Assembly: GCA_944474755.1 (NCBI GenBank)
Contig: OX104112.1
Location: forward strand, 5,070,490-5,134,489
DNA from: Limnoperna fortunei
Taxonomy: Eukaryota; Mollusca; Bivalvia; Mytilida; Modiolidae
Reading direction: 5' to 3'
Length of the DNA stretch: 64,000 nt
Part shown: positions 48,310 to 60,161 of the stretch, in pieces
How positions within the stretch are numbered: the stretch's first letter is position 1
Layout of the letters: each line of letters begins with the position of its first letter
Position numbers and translations under genes: made by a program
Notes under the pieces: generated by a model
What the model was told of the DNA's origin: nothing
The model's input: the letters and a program-made list of their open reading frames with translations, nothing else
Databases searched by the model: none

Positions 48310-48485
48310 TGGGAATTTTGGGGAAGCTGGAGTACCTGGTGATAAACTTGACTAGCGGATGGAAACCGGCAATGCTTGGCAATAAAGGTTAGAGTCGAAC
48401 ACACCCTTCCTTAATAGTTCTCGACCCGCAACCTCAATGTTGGCAGGTGATTGTCTCCCTTATCCACTAGACATACACGGCCCCT
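48310..48485 (-). repeat. tRNA-derived SINE, diverged
   Basis: Plus-strand landmarks (reverse complement): 'gaagctggagtacctggtga', 'ggatggaaaccggcaatgct', 'ggttagagtcgaacacaccc' and 'cgacccgcaacctcaatgtt', with 'tatccactagacatacacgg' at the A-box end. Confidence 0.75.
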
Positions 48486-48734
48486 AAGCTATTAGAGGAA
48501 TTCAAGCATTCAAACGACGATATAAAGTCCAACGGTTCCTGGTCCAAAAGTGTAACTTGTTTCAAAATGAGTTTTTCACATTAGGAGGTAGAAACACATG
48601 AACAACCACCATCCGCAGATCGTATCGGAAAAAAAATTTGATAGCTGTTTGATGGGTTCAAATGTTTCTGAAATAAAGTTTAGAATAATGAAAGCTTGAC
48701 ATAACTAGCACGATAACTAGACGACGGCAAGAAT

Positions 48735-48905
48735 AAATATCGTTCCCTACATACTTTCTGGAGACTATATCTTGACCGACCAAACAATACTTTCCGGAGA
48801 CTATTTCATGACCGACCCAGCACATTACCTCCCCAAATACAAAGTGGACTCCATTACATAGCTGAAAAAATTACTGAATGTGGCGTTAAATTCCTATCAA
48901 CAAAA
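48735..48905 (+). repeat. tRNA-derived SINE 3' fragment with a short internal duplication
   Basis: The tail 'aaatacaaagtggactccat', 'tacatagctgaaaaaattac', 'tgaatgtggcgttaaat' fits the family. Ahead of it a stretch of about 37 bp is duplicated ('actttctggagactatatct' and 'actttccggagactatttca'). Confidence 0.65.
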
Positions 48906-49243
48906 ACATAGAAATGTTCATTGTTTTTATTGCAACATCGTATACGTTGCATAAAGTAATGTAATTATTATATAGAGTGAACAAGGTAATTTATACTAGT
49001 AGTTCCGAATAAGGATTAGACAATAATACCAGCCAATCGGCCATTCAGTATCAAAATATACGAGGTACGGTTGTTTTGTCCTCGTTATTCTTCTGGTGGA
49101 CAGGTGCCATTTATCATCTTATCTCTATGATCTATCGCAACTCTGTATCAACCTCTGATGAATATTAATCTTGAGCCTGATATACTGGTAGATCGTTCAC
49201 AGTCAACACGAGATCAATAACATTATCCATAAGATCCATAAAT

Positions 49244-49399
49244 CATACAGTTAGGACCAGGTCACAAAGCACATATATAAATAACAGAGTTAGGACTAGG
49301 CCATAAAGCACATACATAAATCATAGAGTTATGATTAGACCATAAAGAACATATATAAATCATAGAGTTATGACTAGGTCAAAAAGCACACATATAAAT
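49244..49399. repeat. 39-bp tandem repeat, exactly four copies
   Basis: Units start at 49244, 49283, 49322 and 49361. Each is like 'catagagttatgactaggcc' followed by 'ataaagcacatatataaat', with several substitutions between copies. Confidence 0.9.
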
Positions 49400-50137
49400 C
49401 AAATTAATACAATAAAAGTATATGATGACGTTTAAAATGAGCTAGCTCAGAATTACGTAAAAATCCCGCATAACTCAATAAACACATACAAGCTAACCTA
49501 ACATCTTTGAAAAAATTTGAATCGGTGCGAACGAATAGACTAACAATTTGACACAAAATCTCTTGTGTAAGAGGTTCTTTTTTGACCTAAAAATGACTGA
49601 CGGATCTCAGAGATCCTTCTTTCGCAGTAATAACCAAATCCGATTCACACGGATATTTCACTCCATCTAACCTATGATGCTAGTGGAAGATTTTCCAGAA
49701 TTTGTCAAATAAATCAAATACGATGAAACGGAAATATCTTAAGCTGGTAAAGAATTATTTATATTATTCGACGAACAACATTTACAAAAGCAGTGAAGAT
49801 ATACCTGTATTGTCTTTATGTATTTTCTGACCTTGATGATAAACAAAAGGCAGGCATCTGATTTATCAGAAAGCGCATAGTTGGCGAGTGTGTCTGTCGG
49901 AGAAGAGCGATTGTCCAACCATCTGCCTGTTTCAAATATATCTGAAAAATGTAATATAAAATAAACAAAATAAGTAGGCGACTTGAATATACAGTTAAAA
50001 TAAAAAACGGCATACCCATTTTAATAACAACTGACCATGTCCACTTACAATATCACACCAAGTATGGTACTAGGACCATGTCATAAACTACCTTAAACAT
50101 TTGGGCGATATAGATTACCTTCTTCTACATTGTATTT

Positions 50138-50487
50138 CACCATGTCTCTGCAATATCGGAAAAGATATCAGGACCACGTGAACATCAAAGACTAGTAATT
50201 AGTCGCAAAAATAAATTTCTCTGTGCAAAAATGCACTTGGGGCCACTCCCCTTTACGTATATTCTGTCCGATTTATTAGACTCCTATATGTGAATCAATA
50301 ACTAACCATGTCTAACTACCAAACACAAGTAAATTTCACCATGTCTCTGCATTATCGAAAAGATATCAGGACCACGTGAACATCACTGACTAGCATCTAG
50401 CCTCACAGCAAGAACAGTAGAAATAAATTTTCTGTGTCAAAAATGCACTTGGGGCTACTCCCCTTTACGTAAATTCTGTCCGATTCA
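50138..50487. repeat. Direct duplication at the 3' end of the DIRS relic
   Basis: 50138-50272 and 50337-50487 share 'caccatgtctctgcaatatc', 'atatcaggaccacgtgaaca' and 'aaaaatgcacttggggc', then 'ctcccctttacgta..attct'. The second copy overlaps the end of the retroelement frame and has about 15 extra bases. They could be remnants of element terminal repeats or a local duplication. Confidence 0.8.
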
Positions 50488-52329
50488 TGAAATTCTAAAA
50501 CATCCTTCACATAATCTCGATAAGTTAGATTTTTATCGAAAATGTATGGCCAAAACGGCGCCGAAACCCATCTGGGAACAATCAAAGATCCCTGTGCTTT
50601 GCTATAAATTAAGACCTTAATAGCACGAATTACTAAATAAACAGGGGGTACAACCCAGTTATTTTCTCCGAACAAATTCTGCGTAAAAGCGTTACCTGCC
50701 TCTGCTGAAGGATTCCAGAAAAGAGAATAAAATCTGGTTAACTTGAAATTCGATGAACTGGCAAACCTGTCTACTGTATGGGGTCTACGAAGGCCGTCTA
50801 AAAATTGCAAAACATTTCTACCGAAACTTGCCAGTCTTCATGATCTGTCATTTTACAAGATGTAATCAGCTTTAGAATTGTCATTGCGTGGAATCCACTG
50901 AATTTCTAAAGATATACTAAGCTCAGTACATATGGAATAAATTGAAAAGGTACGTTTTTGTAAATCTTCCGTCATACTACCAGTTTGAACAATGTGTATG
51001 CAGTTTAAATTATCAGTGTACCACTTAACATGTTTACCGTCAAGAGAAGTATCGAAAGAAATCAACGCCTGTTCAATGGCTCTTAACTCTCTCCATGTCG
51101 AGTTTTTGCTTTTCTCAAACAAACTCCACATTTTGTGAACAATTTTGTTATAAATCTTTTATGTGTAAGCACCACAAGCAAAGTTTGTTGCATCCGAAAA
51201 ACATGACGGTAGAAGGTTAATAAGGAGCTAAAAGTTTACAATTAAAACTAACAACATTACAACTCCAAAACCTGAGCTCTTTTAAAATCTCATCTGGATG
51301 AACTAGATTTATACATCTATCCCAATTTTTGCGGGATTCAATACACAAATAACAATATCTAGTCATCAACCTTGTTATATTTCCAATCAAAGGAGACAAG
51401 GACATTATTTTACCTGTAACTTGTGCTAATTGCCTTGATGTAAACAAAGGAAATTTGTTAAGAATTTGATCAGTAGACTGTAATAGATCGTTTATTCTTC
51501 TTTGTGTAATAGAAATCGAAAAACACTTAGAATCCCAAGATATTCCTAACCATTCCAAGGTTTGTGAAGGCGCAAATGTAGACTTTTCTATATTGAAAAG
51601 AAATCCCGCATCTAATAAGGACTTTATAACAAAATCTTAATCCTGCTGACTTTATTCAAAACTAGAAGCTATCCCGAATCCGTCGTTCAAATATAAAACA
51701 ATATCAGCTGCATTTTGCCTCCAATGTTTAGCCATAGCCCTTAAACATTAAGAAAACAAATAATGGCTAGAAGCTAGTCCAAAAACTAAAACAGAAAAGC
51801 AGTAGTACTTGCCGTTTTAGGAAAACCCAAGGTAACATTGTTGCTGTGAACAAATATCAAAATGATGGTAACCAGATTTTAAATCAAAATTAAACACATA
51901 GGAATTTTTCTGAAAAAAACTGAATTGCGATTCTGCAGTCTTCAAATTTAAATTTTTCCTCTTTAACAGATTTGTTTTGAATGGAAGGATCTAAAACTAA
52001 TCTCTTTTTACCAGATTTATTTATAGCCATTGATTAACTATAAAAGGAATAAAAGGGACTTCATAAGCACATCCGGTATCATTAAGTTCAGCTATAGCTT
52101 GAACAACGAAGTCGGTGTTGGAAAGAGTCGATTTATTGTTTTTCAAAAACATGGTAAGGGGAGGTTCTAAAAAAGGTATGACATAACCATTCTTGGTTGT
52201 ATCTAAAATAAAACCATTAGCACCAATTTTCTTCCCGAAATCAATATGTTTGGCAAGTCTTTCTTTTACGCCCTTAAAGATTTTATTGACCGAAACATAT
52301 AATTTTTCAAGATAATGAATTTGAGACAT
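50403..52329 (-). pseudogene. DIRS-type retrotransposon pol relic: RT and RNase H (broken)
   Basis: Minus-strand order: RT N-terminus (52329-52021; K-H-I-D-F-G-K-K-I-G-A-N, G-Y-V-I-P-F), RT palm (52020-51560, interrupted by stops and frame changes), post-palm (51558-51217; L-E-W-L-G-I-S-W-D, Q-R-R-I-N-D-L-L), RNase H (about 51205-50853) and a C-terminal block (50810-50403; D-R-F-A-S, W-V-V-P-P-V-Y-L). The palm keeps F-D-L-K-S-G-Y-H-H, but the catalytic box reads Y-L-N-D-G where active elements have YLDDG. RNase H keeps all four acidic positions (FSDAT, WREL, TDN, KAD), with a stop between the first and second. This arrangement is characteristic of DIRS-order elements. No tyrosine recombinase, normally encoded by such elements, was found. 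It is an inactive copy. Confidence 0.82.
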
Positions 52330-52411
52330 GAACTCTTCGTAATCTTCATAACTTTAAAAATATGTATACAGAAAAGACAAATCAAAATACTTATCATTGA
52401 CTGGAACCGGA

Positions 52412-53158
52412 TCACTGTTTGGCAGTGAGATTTGGTTGACTGTTTGACGAGGGGTTTGTGGCGTTCTTAAAGTTGAGGGGACAATTCCTCTTCCATTGTC
52501 CATACTGCTTGCACAAGAGGCAGATGTCATAGGGGGACGGCTCACGCTGTGCGGCGCCCGCACGATAGGGCTGAACGAAACGGTCAAAATCGTAAAATGG
52601 AGCAGGAACAGACGCTGTATGCATAGGCAGTACAAGAATAACAGATGTAGATGGTCTAGATGTGTAAGGTTGGTGGCGGGCTTTTTTCTCCTTGATGACT
52701 TTAAGGGCTCTAGATTCCGCCTGCCGGATTCTTTTTTCATCCTCCTCATTGTCTGCAATGTCTCTACTCTTGTATTCCTTAACAGTAGCCAAACCCCCTG
52801 CAGAATTATCGGCAATTCTAATAAGCTTGTTACGCTCCTTGAGTTTACTAACCAAATCACCGACAAGAGGAGCAAAAGAAGAGCCATTAATCTGTAACTG
52901 CCTATGTAAGCCTTCCAAAATATCTTCATTGAAACGGAATTGTATGTAATTTCTTTCGGACCTAAATTTAATACTGGCATCATCCAGCAACTTCTTGGAT
53001 AAGTTGTCTTGCTCTGACAAAAGGTCCGATTTCAATTCAAGGAGTTTTCGGTCCAAATAATTTTTGAACAGGTCAAATGTATCCACCAAATCCCTCTCCC
53101 TCCTAGAGGTGGTTTCTGCTGAAGCTTGAGTCGGAGACTGGATATTACTAAAGTTCAA
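52412..53158 (-). pseudogene. DIRS-type gag-like ORF (open, 248 aa)
   Basis: Just upstream of the RT relic on the same strand. The N-terminal half is helical and charged (R-R-E-R-D-L-V-D-T-F-D-L-F, K-L-L-E-L-K-S-D-L-L), and the middle has G-S-S-F-A-P-L-V-G-D-L. Near the C-terminus is a zinc-knuckle-like C-L-L-C-K-Q-Y-G-Q-W-K-R-N-C. Its spacing fits CX2CX4HX4C, but the His is Gln. The frame is otherwise intact and ends before the pol relic. Competing frames on both strands in this region (e.g. 52354-52983) are shadows. Confidence 0.75.
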
Positions 53159-53299
53159 TTGACTGCCAGGTTGAGATTAACAAGGCTGGTTCTGTGTTTT
53201 AGAAAGTGATGGGTGCTCACACAACAAGTCTTCTTCGTTCAAATCAAGGACTGGGAGAGACATATATATCGAACTAAGCTGCACAGAAAACGAGCTTCG

Positions 53300-55703
53300 A
53301 ATGACTATAAACTCATACTTGCTTTAACACGAAATCTTTTCGCGCTGAAAACGCCTTAACACACCCGTGTTATTTCCATAATAATAACATAATCTCTGCA
53401 TTGCGACCAATCAATGCATTTCTAAATATATAAGAACCTGTTTATTTGTAAATAAACAACAAAGGTGAGTTAGTTTATAAACAAACACGTGTTTTCTCAC
53501 CTGTAATAAATACATTTGTGTGGTGGTAAAAAATGCTCAACAATCTGCTGCATTTGAAAAAAATAGAAACTTTCAACGTTTTTCATCTATTGAACTCTAG
53601 GTGATCACAACTTTCATTGAGCGTTGTCATTTTCTCACAACCTGAAACAACTTTCTAATACAAATGTTGTAACCTTGGGAATGCGTGTCGGCTGGTAGAT
53701 TGCGATACGATTGTCAAATAAAAGAAAATAATAACAAAATACCCAACACCGATGAAACTGTCAAAAAAGAAAATGAACAAATCAAAGACCGAGAAACTGG
53801 AAAACCAACAACCAGCATAAAGCAACTACAACAATGTTCCTGACTTGGTACAGGCATTTCAAAAGAAATGGTGGGTTAAACCAGGTTTTATGGCATGCCA
53901 AACCTCGTACAAAAATAAACCGTATAAACTGTAAGGAGACGACTACTGGTTTGGCAATATTAAGATCCACGAGTAAAGAACGTAAGCCATTTCAATTTTT
54001 TGAGATTTTGTATAGCATGGCTGCAAGCTACTTTATCAAAATCATTTAAAGACGTAATCGCAATTATTAAACACGAAATGAAGGTTATATTTTATAACCA
54101 AGCAAAACACATAATCGTACTCCAACTACGTTTTGCCATCGATTATAATATCACTTCGGACCTCTTAAATTGATGATATAAAAACCTCTCATACAACTCA
54201 TTAATTTAAAACAGAGATCATTGCTGACCAAATTCGACGTAAACCTTCCAAATACTATGACTTAGTCACACCATTGATTCAACTGAATATACTACTCACA
54301 GTACAGTCAGCGAACAACATATGCTTTACGTCGACAATGCTGTGGCACTATCTAATAAAATTTGCATTTTAGGAGCACAATAATTAACCCCTAGAATGGG
54401 ATGTTAAAAATGAGACATCTTCAAACCAAAATAACAAAAGCTAAGAGATTAACTTCTTAATTTAGTTCATCGTCTCAATCGTTTATTCCACTAATATATT
54501 ATGTAAGATAATTATAATGTGTTATACAATCTATTTTGACACGTCCCACACAGTGTATGTAATTTATTTTAATAATATCTCTAAGGGAAGGAATTAAATA
54601 ATCATTTTCCGAATCATTTTTGTTAAATGTTGTAGTTGTAAAATAGTTTAATATAATAATACATTTAATCAATTAAATATTATTTGCACTAAGCGTTGTG
54701 CAAAATCCTTTGCGTCCATTTTTGTCTTGTGTTGATATTCAAACATTGCATGTATTGTTGCTCTATACCACTGACTTTAGATAACAACAGAAACGGAAAA
54801 GGATTGTTTGGTTAACTTGTTCTCATCCTGAAGATGTCTGAAACGTTTCGGTGGACGTTGATTAAAAACCTTTTGCTCACTTCCCAGTTTTATCTTCTTT
54901 ATCCTTAGACACGAGATACTAATTAAAGCCTTTTTTAAGCAGAATTGATATGAGATCCTCTTCGAAATTTCATTTCAATTTGATTTTGGGAAAAAAGCAT
55001 ATTGCCATCGCTCAATCTTGTTCTGATTTCAGAACATGAATAATGCGAACAGTAAACATCGGTGTTTTCAAACAAACGATATTTCGCCAGGTTTTTATAA
55101 AAAAATGCCGCTGGACTCATCCTCAAAGTCACAAATATCAGTCTTGATATGAAAGTATTGCTGCTTCTTTTAAGAAAATAAAATATAAAGCATGTGTCAC
55201 TTAATACTCTTGTATATATTAACAAATAGTTGGAGTCCGACCGAACAACAAGAGCAGAAAGTCAAGTGATATAGAATTCTGATATAGACAAACATATACA
55301 ACGCTACAACGCAAAAAATATTGAAAAAGTACCAAAAACAGGAAGTAATCCGAACCGAATACAAATCTTGGGTTTACTCAAGTACTCAGGACGAATAAGC
55401 ACCGTCTGCCTCTCATTAGACATCCATCGAGTTACAAATTGTTATGATCGTGAAAAAGTCAAATACAGGAATACGAATGACTACATATGTCTCGGCGTAA
55501 TTGTCCGATCGTATTTTAGAGATTGTTTTTCCTAACTATCACTTAAGTAATTTTAACTGATGTCTCTAATATTTATAAGATCAAATCTACCGCGTTTATT
55601 TGTATAAAGGTTTAATTGTTGTGAATATACACCCATACACGAATCGAATGCTTTGTTATTTATTATTTTACTAAATCATTTGTTTAAATTTCCTGATATA
55701 TAT
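53300..55703. other. Intergenic, AT-rich, no supported gene
   Basis: I see no exon pairs or recognised repeats except a short piece at about 54828-54870, 'cctgaagatgtctgaaacgt' with 'ttgattaaaaacc'. It resembles a motif often seen at ends of invertebrate retroelements; the assignment is uncertain. Confidence 0.4.
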
Positions 55704-55905
55704 ACAAGACAAAAAAATTAACCATTCAACAATATAGACTTCTTGTTCAATTATATGCATTGCCAGGTTTCTCATCTCGTGTAAGAAAAAATGCACAAAG
55801 CATCAACTATAATAAGATAAGGACAAGACAAGAAAATTAACCATTCAACAATATAAACCTCATGTTCAATTATATGTATTGCCAGGTTACTCATCTCATC
55901 AAAGG
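55704..55905. repeat. Two-copy direct repeat, 119-bp offset
   Basis: 55704-55780 and 55823-55900 share 'attaaccattcaacaatata', 'tgttcaattatatg' and 'attgccaggt..ctcatctc', with a few differences. No coding signal. Confidence 0.85.
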
Positions 55906-56476
55906 AGATGAAAAATATACAGAGCGGAACTTCAATTCCTTTAATTCTGTTCACCGCCTCAATAGTCATTAATCTTTATCGTCATTACGAATTTAATTTA
56001 TATAGCAACATCATTTTTAGCATCAGAAGTTTGATAAGGACCAGTTTTAATTTTTAACAAAGTCAATAATCATCTTTCAAGTAATCCCACAAGTATCTGT
56101 GGATGATTAAATATTCTAATGATTTTTACTAGTTTTTTGTCTTTTGCAGTACTAAATACAGTTTTCTTAATATAGGCATTAACGTTTATATTTTTCTTCT
56201 TTCTGAACTGCATATAACTTGTTTCTATTTTCTCCTTTCTTCGATTTCTCGGGGTTATTGTTAGACACTAGTATGCTTGCACTGAAAAGTATCAGTATTG
56301 CAAAAATGTACTCTAAATGACAAAAGTAAAAGAGTCGTACCACGATTAAACCTATGAACGTTGCTAACTAAACCAATTCAAAGTTGATCACACATACAAT
56401 GTCTTATTAGATGTCCTTGATGTTACTTATGAACATAACGAAAGCCACACAAATCATATTGGTCTTTATGTAGATA

Positions 56477-56630
56477 CTATGGCTCATTTCAGATTACTCA
56501 TGGAGGTATGCTGTGGCTCATTTCAGATTACTCATGGAGGATGGCTATGGCCAATTTCAGATTACTCATGAAGGGATGCTATGGCCAATTTCGGAATACT
56601 TATTCAGGCATGCTATGGCTCATTAAAGAT
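56477..56630. repeat. 34-bp tandem repeat, about 4.5 copies
   Basis: Units like 'ctatggctcatttcagatta' plus 'ctcatggaggtatg', increasingly diverged to the right. A 66-codon frame across it is repeat-derived. Confidence 0.85.
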
Positions 56631-57342
56631 TACATATTATATTGTCCAAATAATTTTCAATTATTGTTCACTGTTCCATGTTTTAGTAAAATAATTTGCA
56701 GAATATAAAGTTTAATCTTTAATACTATAAAATGTTTTTTCTTCTGATATTAAATAACTTCAATTCACGCTGTATATTGTATTAAAGTTTTAATATATTA
56801 AATTTAACAATTGAAAAACAGATGTCTCTACATGCCTTCACAGTATCATCTTAGACATTACAAAACAATTAATACCGACCATTCTTTTAATTGACAGTCT
56901 TAACTCCAACTTTGGTTTCTACTAAGAACAATAACAAAAAAAAACTTACCGAACAACAAGAGTCAAAAGTCAAAGTACAGTTACAAACCCGATATAGACA
57001 AACATACACAGTGCAAACAAAAACCAATAAACATATAAAAAGACAATAACCGAACCCAATAAAACCATGGGTGCACTTAAATACTTCGGACGAGTAAGTA
57101 GTGCCTGCTTCTAATTAGACACCCGTCGAGTTACATATTGTCATTTCTAGCAAACAATCAAACCCTAGAATACGAAACACTACCTTTGACTAAAGGAAAA
57201 TGTCCGATCGTATATGACAGATTGATTTCCAATAACAATCAGTTATGTCACGGAGACATAATTTTAACCTAGGTACAAAAAAAGCTTTGTTTAGTAGTCA
57301 ACCTCATTGATAGGTCTAGAAATCGGAATACATTTCGCAGGA

Positions 57343-57537
57343 TCACGAATAACATATAAGTTGTGAAATGTACACACCATACGCTTGAGCTGCTGGAATG
57401 CTGCTGTCGATGAAGGGGAAGTTGACAATTGGAAATTTGAACTCATCACGTTTGTCGTCGAGTTTAGTTTGCAATTTTCCCGGGTCTAACTTCTCTTGTT
57501 CATTTACTATCTGGTAATTTGTTCTCATCCTGCACAC
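57343..57537 (-). pseudogene. Retroelement protein fragment
   Basis: The minus strand encodes L-Q-T-K-L-D-D-K-R-D-E-F-K-F-P, then I-V-N-F-P-F-I-D-S, then I-P-A-A-Q-A-Y-G-V-Y-I-S-Q-L-I. This motif series is one I associate with the C-terminal part of reverse-transcriptase-bearing repeat proteins in invertebrate genomes. Only about 60 codons survive, ending shortly after I-C-Y-S. I do not assign the element class. Confidence 0.55.
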
Positions 57538-57539
57538 AG

Positions 57540-59848
57540 CTCAAATAACTCGCTTGACATATTAATTATGCAATTAATCAATGAATCTTGATTTATATTA
57601 ACCTTTTCTTATAATGAATTAAACATATTTAAAAAATATTTGATTTTAGTAAAACGACAATTGCATTAACGTTTGACACATAACACCGGTTAGTTATTTA
57701 TTATGATTTTGCATTTAAAGTAATTATTTATTTATTGTCATCGCGTCACATAGTTTTATAAATTATCTAATGTGTACCGTCTCAATTGATCATTATTTTA
57801 GCTGACTGATGTTTTATAATGAAAACAAACCGAATTGTGACAATGGCACAATATTGGGTACTACAAAAATATGCAGTCGAATTCGCCTCGATGGATTCAG
57901 GTTTTTTGGGGGGTACAAAACTGCACAAATAGACAGATTCGTATATAAAGCGAACCTTCTCTAGATCGTTCACATGAATACATGGATTGAAGTGAATGCA
58001 AACTCGGACACTTCACTTGTCATTTTAGGAAATTGTATTGGTCTAAATTCTCTAGCAGTTCTGAAGTATTGCTCTTGTTATGTTTAAGCTGTAATACAAG
58101 TTTAGTTTTTTTTTTTGTTTTGTTTAATAAGACGTATTATGTAATATGGAGTAGGCATTGCCAAAATGCGAGCACAGACAATATAGTCCTTTATTATTTA
58201 TATATAATGCGCTTTCATAATTGACGTTACTCCCGAATACCCTAAAAGTGCCTCAACTGCATTCCAGTGGTCACGTGACGTCTTTCTTTGTAATGGTGAC
58301 GTCACATGAAATGTAATTTGATTGTCAGTTTTTAAAGATCGATTTAGAGAGTGCAAAAATAGTATGACATTTTTGTTGTTATTTTTAAATATAACATTAA
58401 CTTTTTATCGTTGTCAAATTTATTTTTACGTCTTTCTTTAAAATTAAATTGAGTGCTTCTTCATTCACTTTGTTCCAGTTTTTTGACGATATCAACTTCC
58501 GGACGAAAAAAAATCAATATCAGCATTAAGCAGATTTTGATCACGTGATTTCATTTTGATCACATGACACGTAATTGCCGTAGACCTCAACGCTCTTCGA
58601 GGGCAGCTTCGCTGGCCGCTGCGAGCTGTGCTTGCTATAACCCAGAACTTTATTATCACACGTAAAACAATATTTCAACAACGCTTATGTATGGAAACCT
58701 TGCCTACTGTGGTATAAACATTTCAGAAGAGAACTGTTTACTTACGTCAAAGTGACCTATCGTTGTCTTGTTCAAGAGATTTTATGGCTTTTATTTGTAG
58801 GAATGCGGGATAGGCATTCCATAAAGCCTGACCACGTACCATATTGGGTGAAACATTTGTAGGAGTAGATGTGGAAAAAAGAAGATTGATGTAGCGGCTA
58901 CACTATTACAGTGGTTTTTAATTTCTGTGTACATTTGTTATTCACATTTCTCTGTTTATTTATATTTTGTTGACTTAATGTTGTAATTAATATGACTCAA
59001 AATTGCTAATTTGGCAATAGGCAAAATATGCTTAAATCTACCAAATTATATTTACTCAATAATGAATTCACGTTGAGAAATTAAAACAGTGTTTCGCTTT
59101 ATGTAATGACAAAATGATGACAATTATATGTTTCCTGTTTCGTATTTCAAGATTTAACTTGTGTAAGTGATAAAAGTAGATAATAACATTTTACCAGGAA
59201 TTAAAGTAAATCATAAGTTTTAGATCAATTTAAGGCTACCATGGTGGGTAATCAAGCTTCAATAATGAAAGATGATGGGGGATATAGCTGAAGTATTGCT
59301 CGCTCGTCGTAAAGCAAACATCCACTCAATCAAATTATCAAACTGGTTTGCTTTACGTCATGCGAGAAGTATTGAAGCTATATTCAGTGGAGAACAAGAA
59401 AGCATACCATAAATGAACGGGGAAGAGAGTGGGCAACAGGAACAATTTTCCACTTCTTCAGGAAAAGTATAGAGTTTTTGGTAGGAAAATTTAGCCAATT
59501 GTAGTCACTACAATGAGCCTACTCCTTTCTAAATCTACAGTAGGGTCTATTTCATGAAAGGAGAGTGACACTATCTAAACCCCTGTGTTAAAACATAATA
59601 ATTCGATAACATAAAGCCATTAACAACGAATGTCATTAAAGAACGGTAAACTTTTACTTTTATGTTGAATCTTTATTTTGCTGTATTAAAACCTGACATC
59701 ACTGACAAGACAACCCCACAGACGGACGGAGACATCAAATCAAAGTTTTTGTGGTCTCTGCAATTTCAAAACTGTTTCAACTAGTTTTTCATAACATAAT
59801 CACCTTTATTTCTGATAATACCTGCACATAATTAACATGAATTATTTG
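57540..59848. other. Intergenic, nothing coding
   Basis: 58560-58640 is locally GC-rich ('ctcttcgagggcagcttcgc' and 'tggccgctgcgagctgtgct') and looks like a repeat piece, but no second copy is present here. 59288-59395 has an imperfect inverted match 'cgtaaagcaaac' / 'gtttgctttacg'. No gene supported. Confidence 0.4.
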
Positions 59849-60000
59849 GTGTTTTTTGTGCTACATGGAACGATGTTACGTACTGGTGTTTTTGTGTGCT
59901 ACATGGAACGATGTTACGTATTGGTGTTTGTTGTGTGCTACATGGAACGATGTTACGTATTGGTGTTTTTTGTGTGCTACATGGAACGATGTTACGTATA
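59849..60000. repeat. About 38-bp tandem repeat, four copies
   Basis: Each unit has 'gtgctacatggaacgatgtt' and 'acgtattggtg', with a variable T/G run between units. The array ends 160 bp before the start codon at 60162. Confidence 0.9.
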
Positions 60001-60161
60001 AGCTCACAAATAATACATATACTTTAATTTGATTGGTTGTATATTTAAATGCACAGGTGAACTATTAATAATTACTTGCAGACCGTGCAACGTGAATCAA
60101 TTGTAGATTAAACATTATGTTATAAGTCGGATTGATATTTTGTATGGTATATGTCAAAATC

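Noticed and set aside
52354..52983. 209-codon minus-strand frame and two plus-strand frames at 52496-52949
   Set aside because: Shadows of the gag-like frame at 52412-53158, which alone shows gag features.
54828..54870. Possible third hammerhead-like motif ('ctgaaga' and 'gaaacg')
   Set aside because: Stem II cannot form between the two boxes. The resemblance is only to a retroelement end motif.
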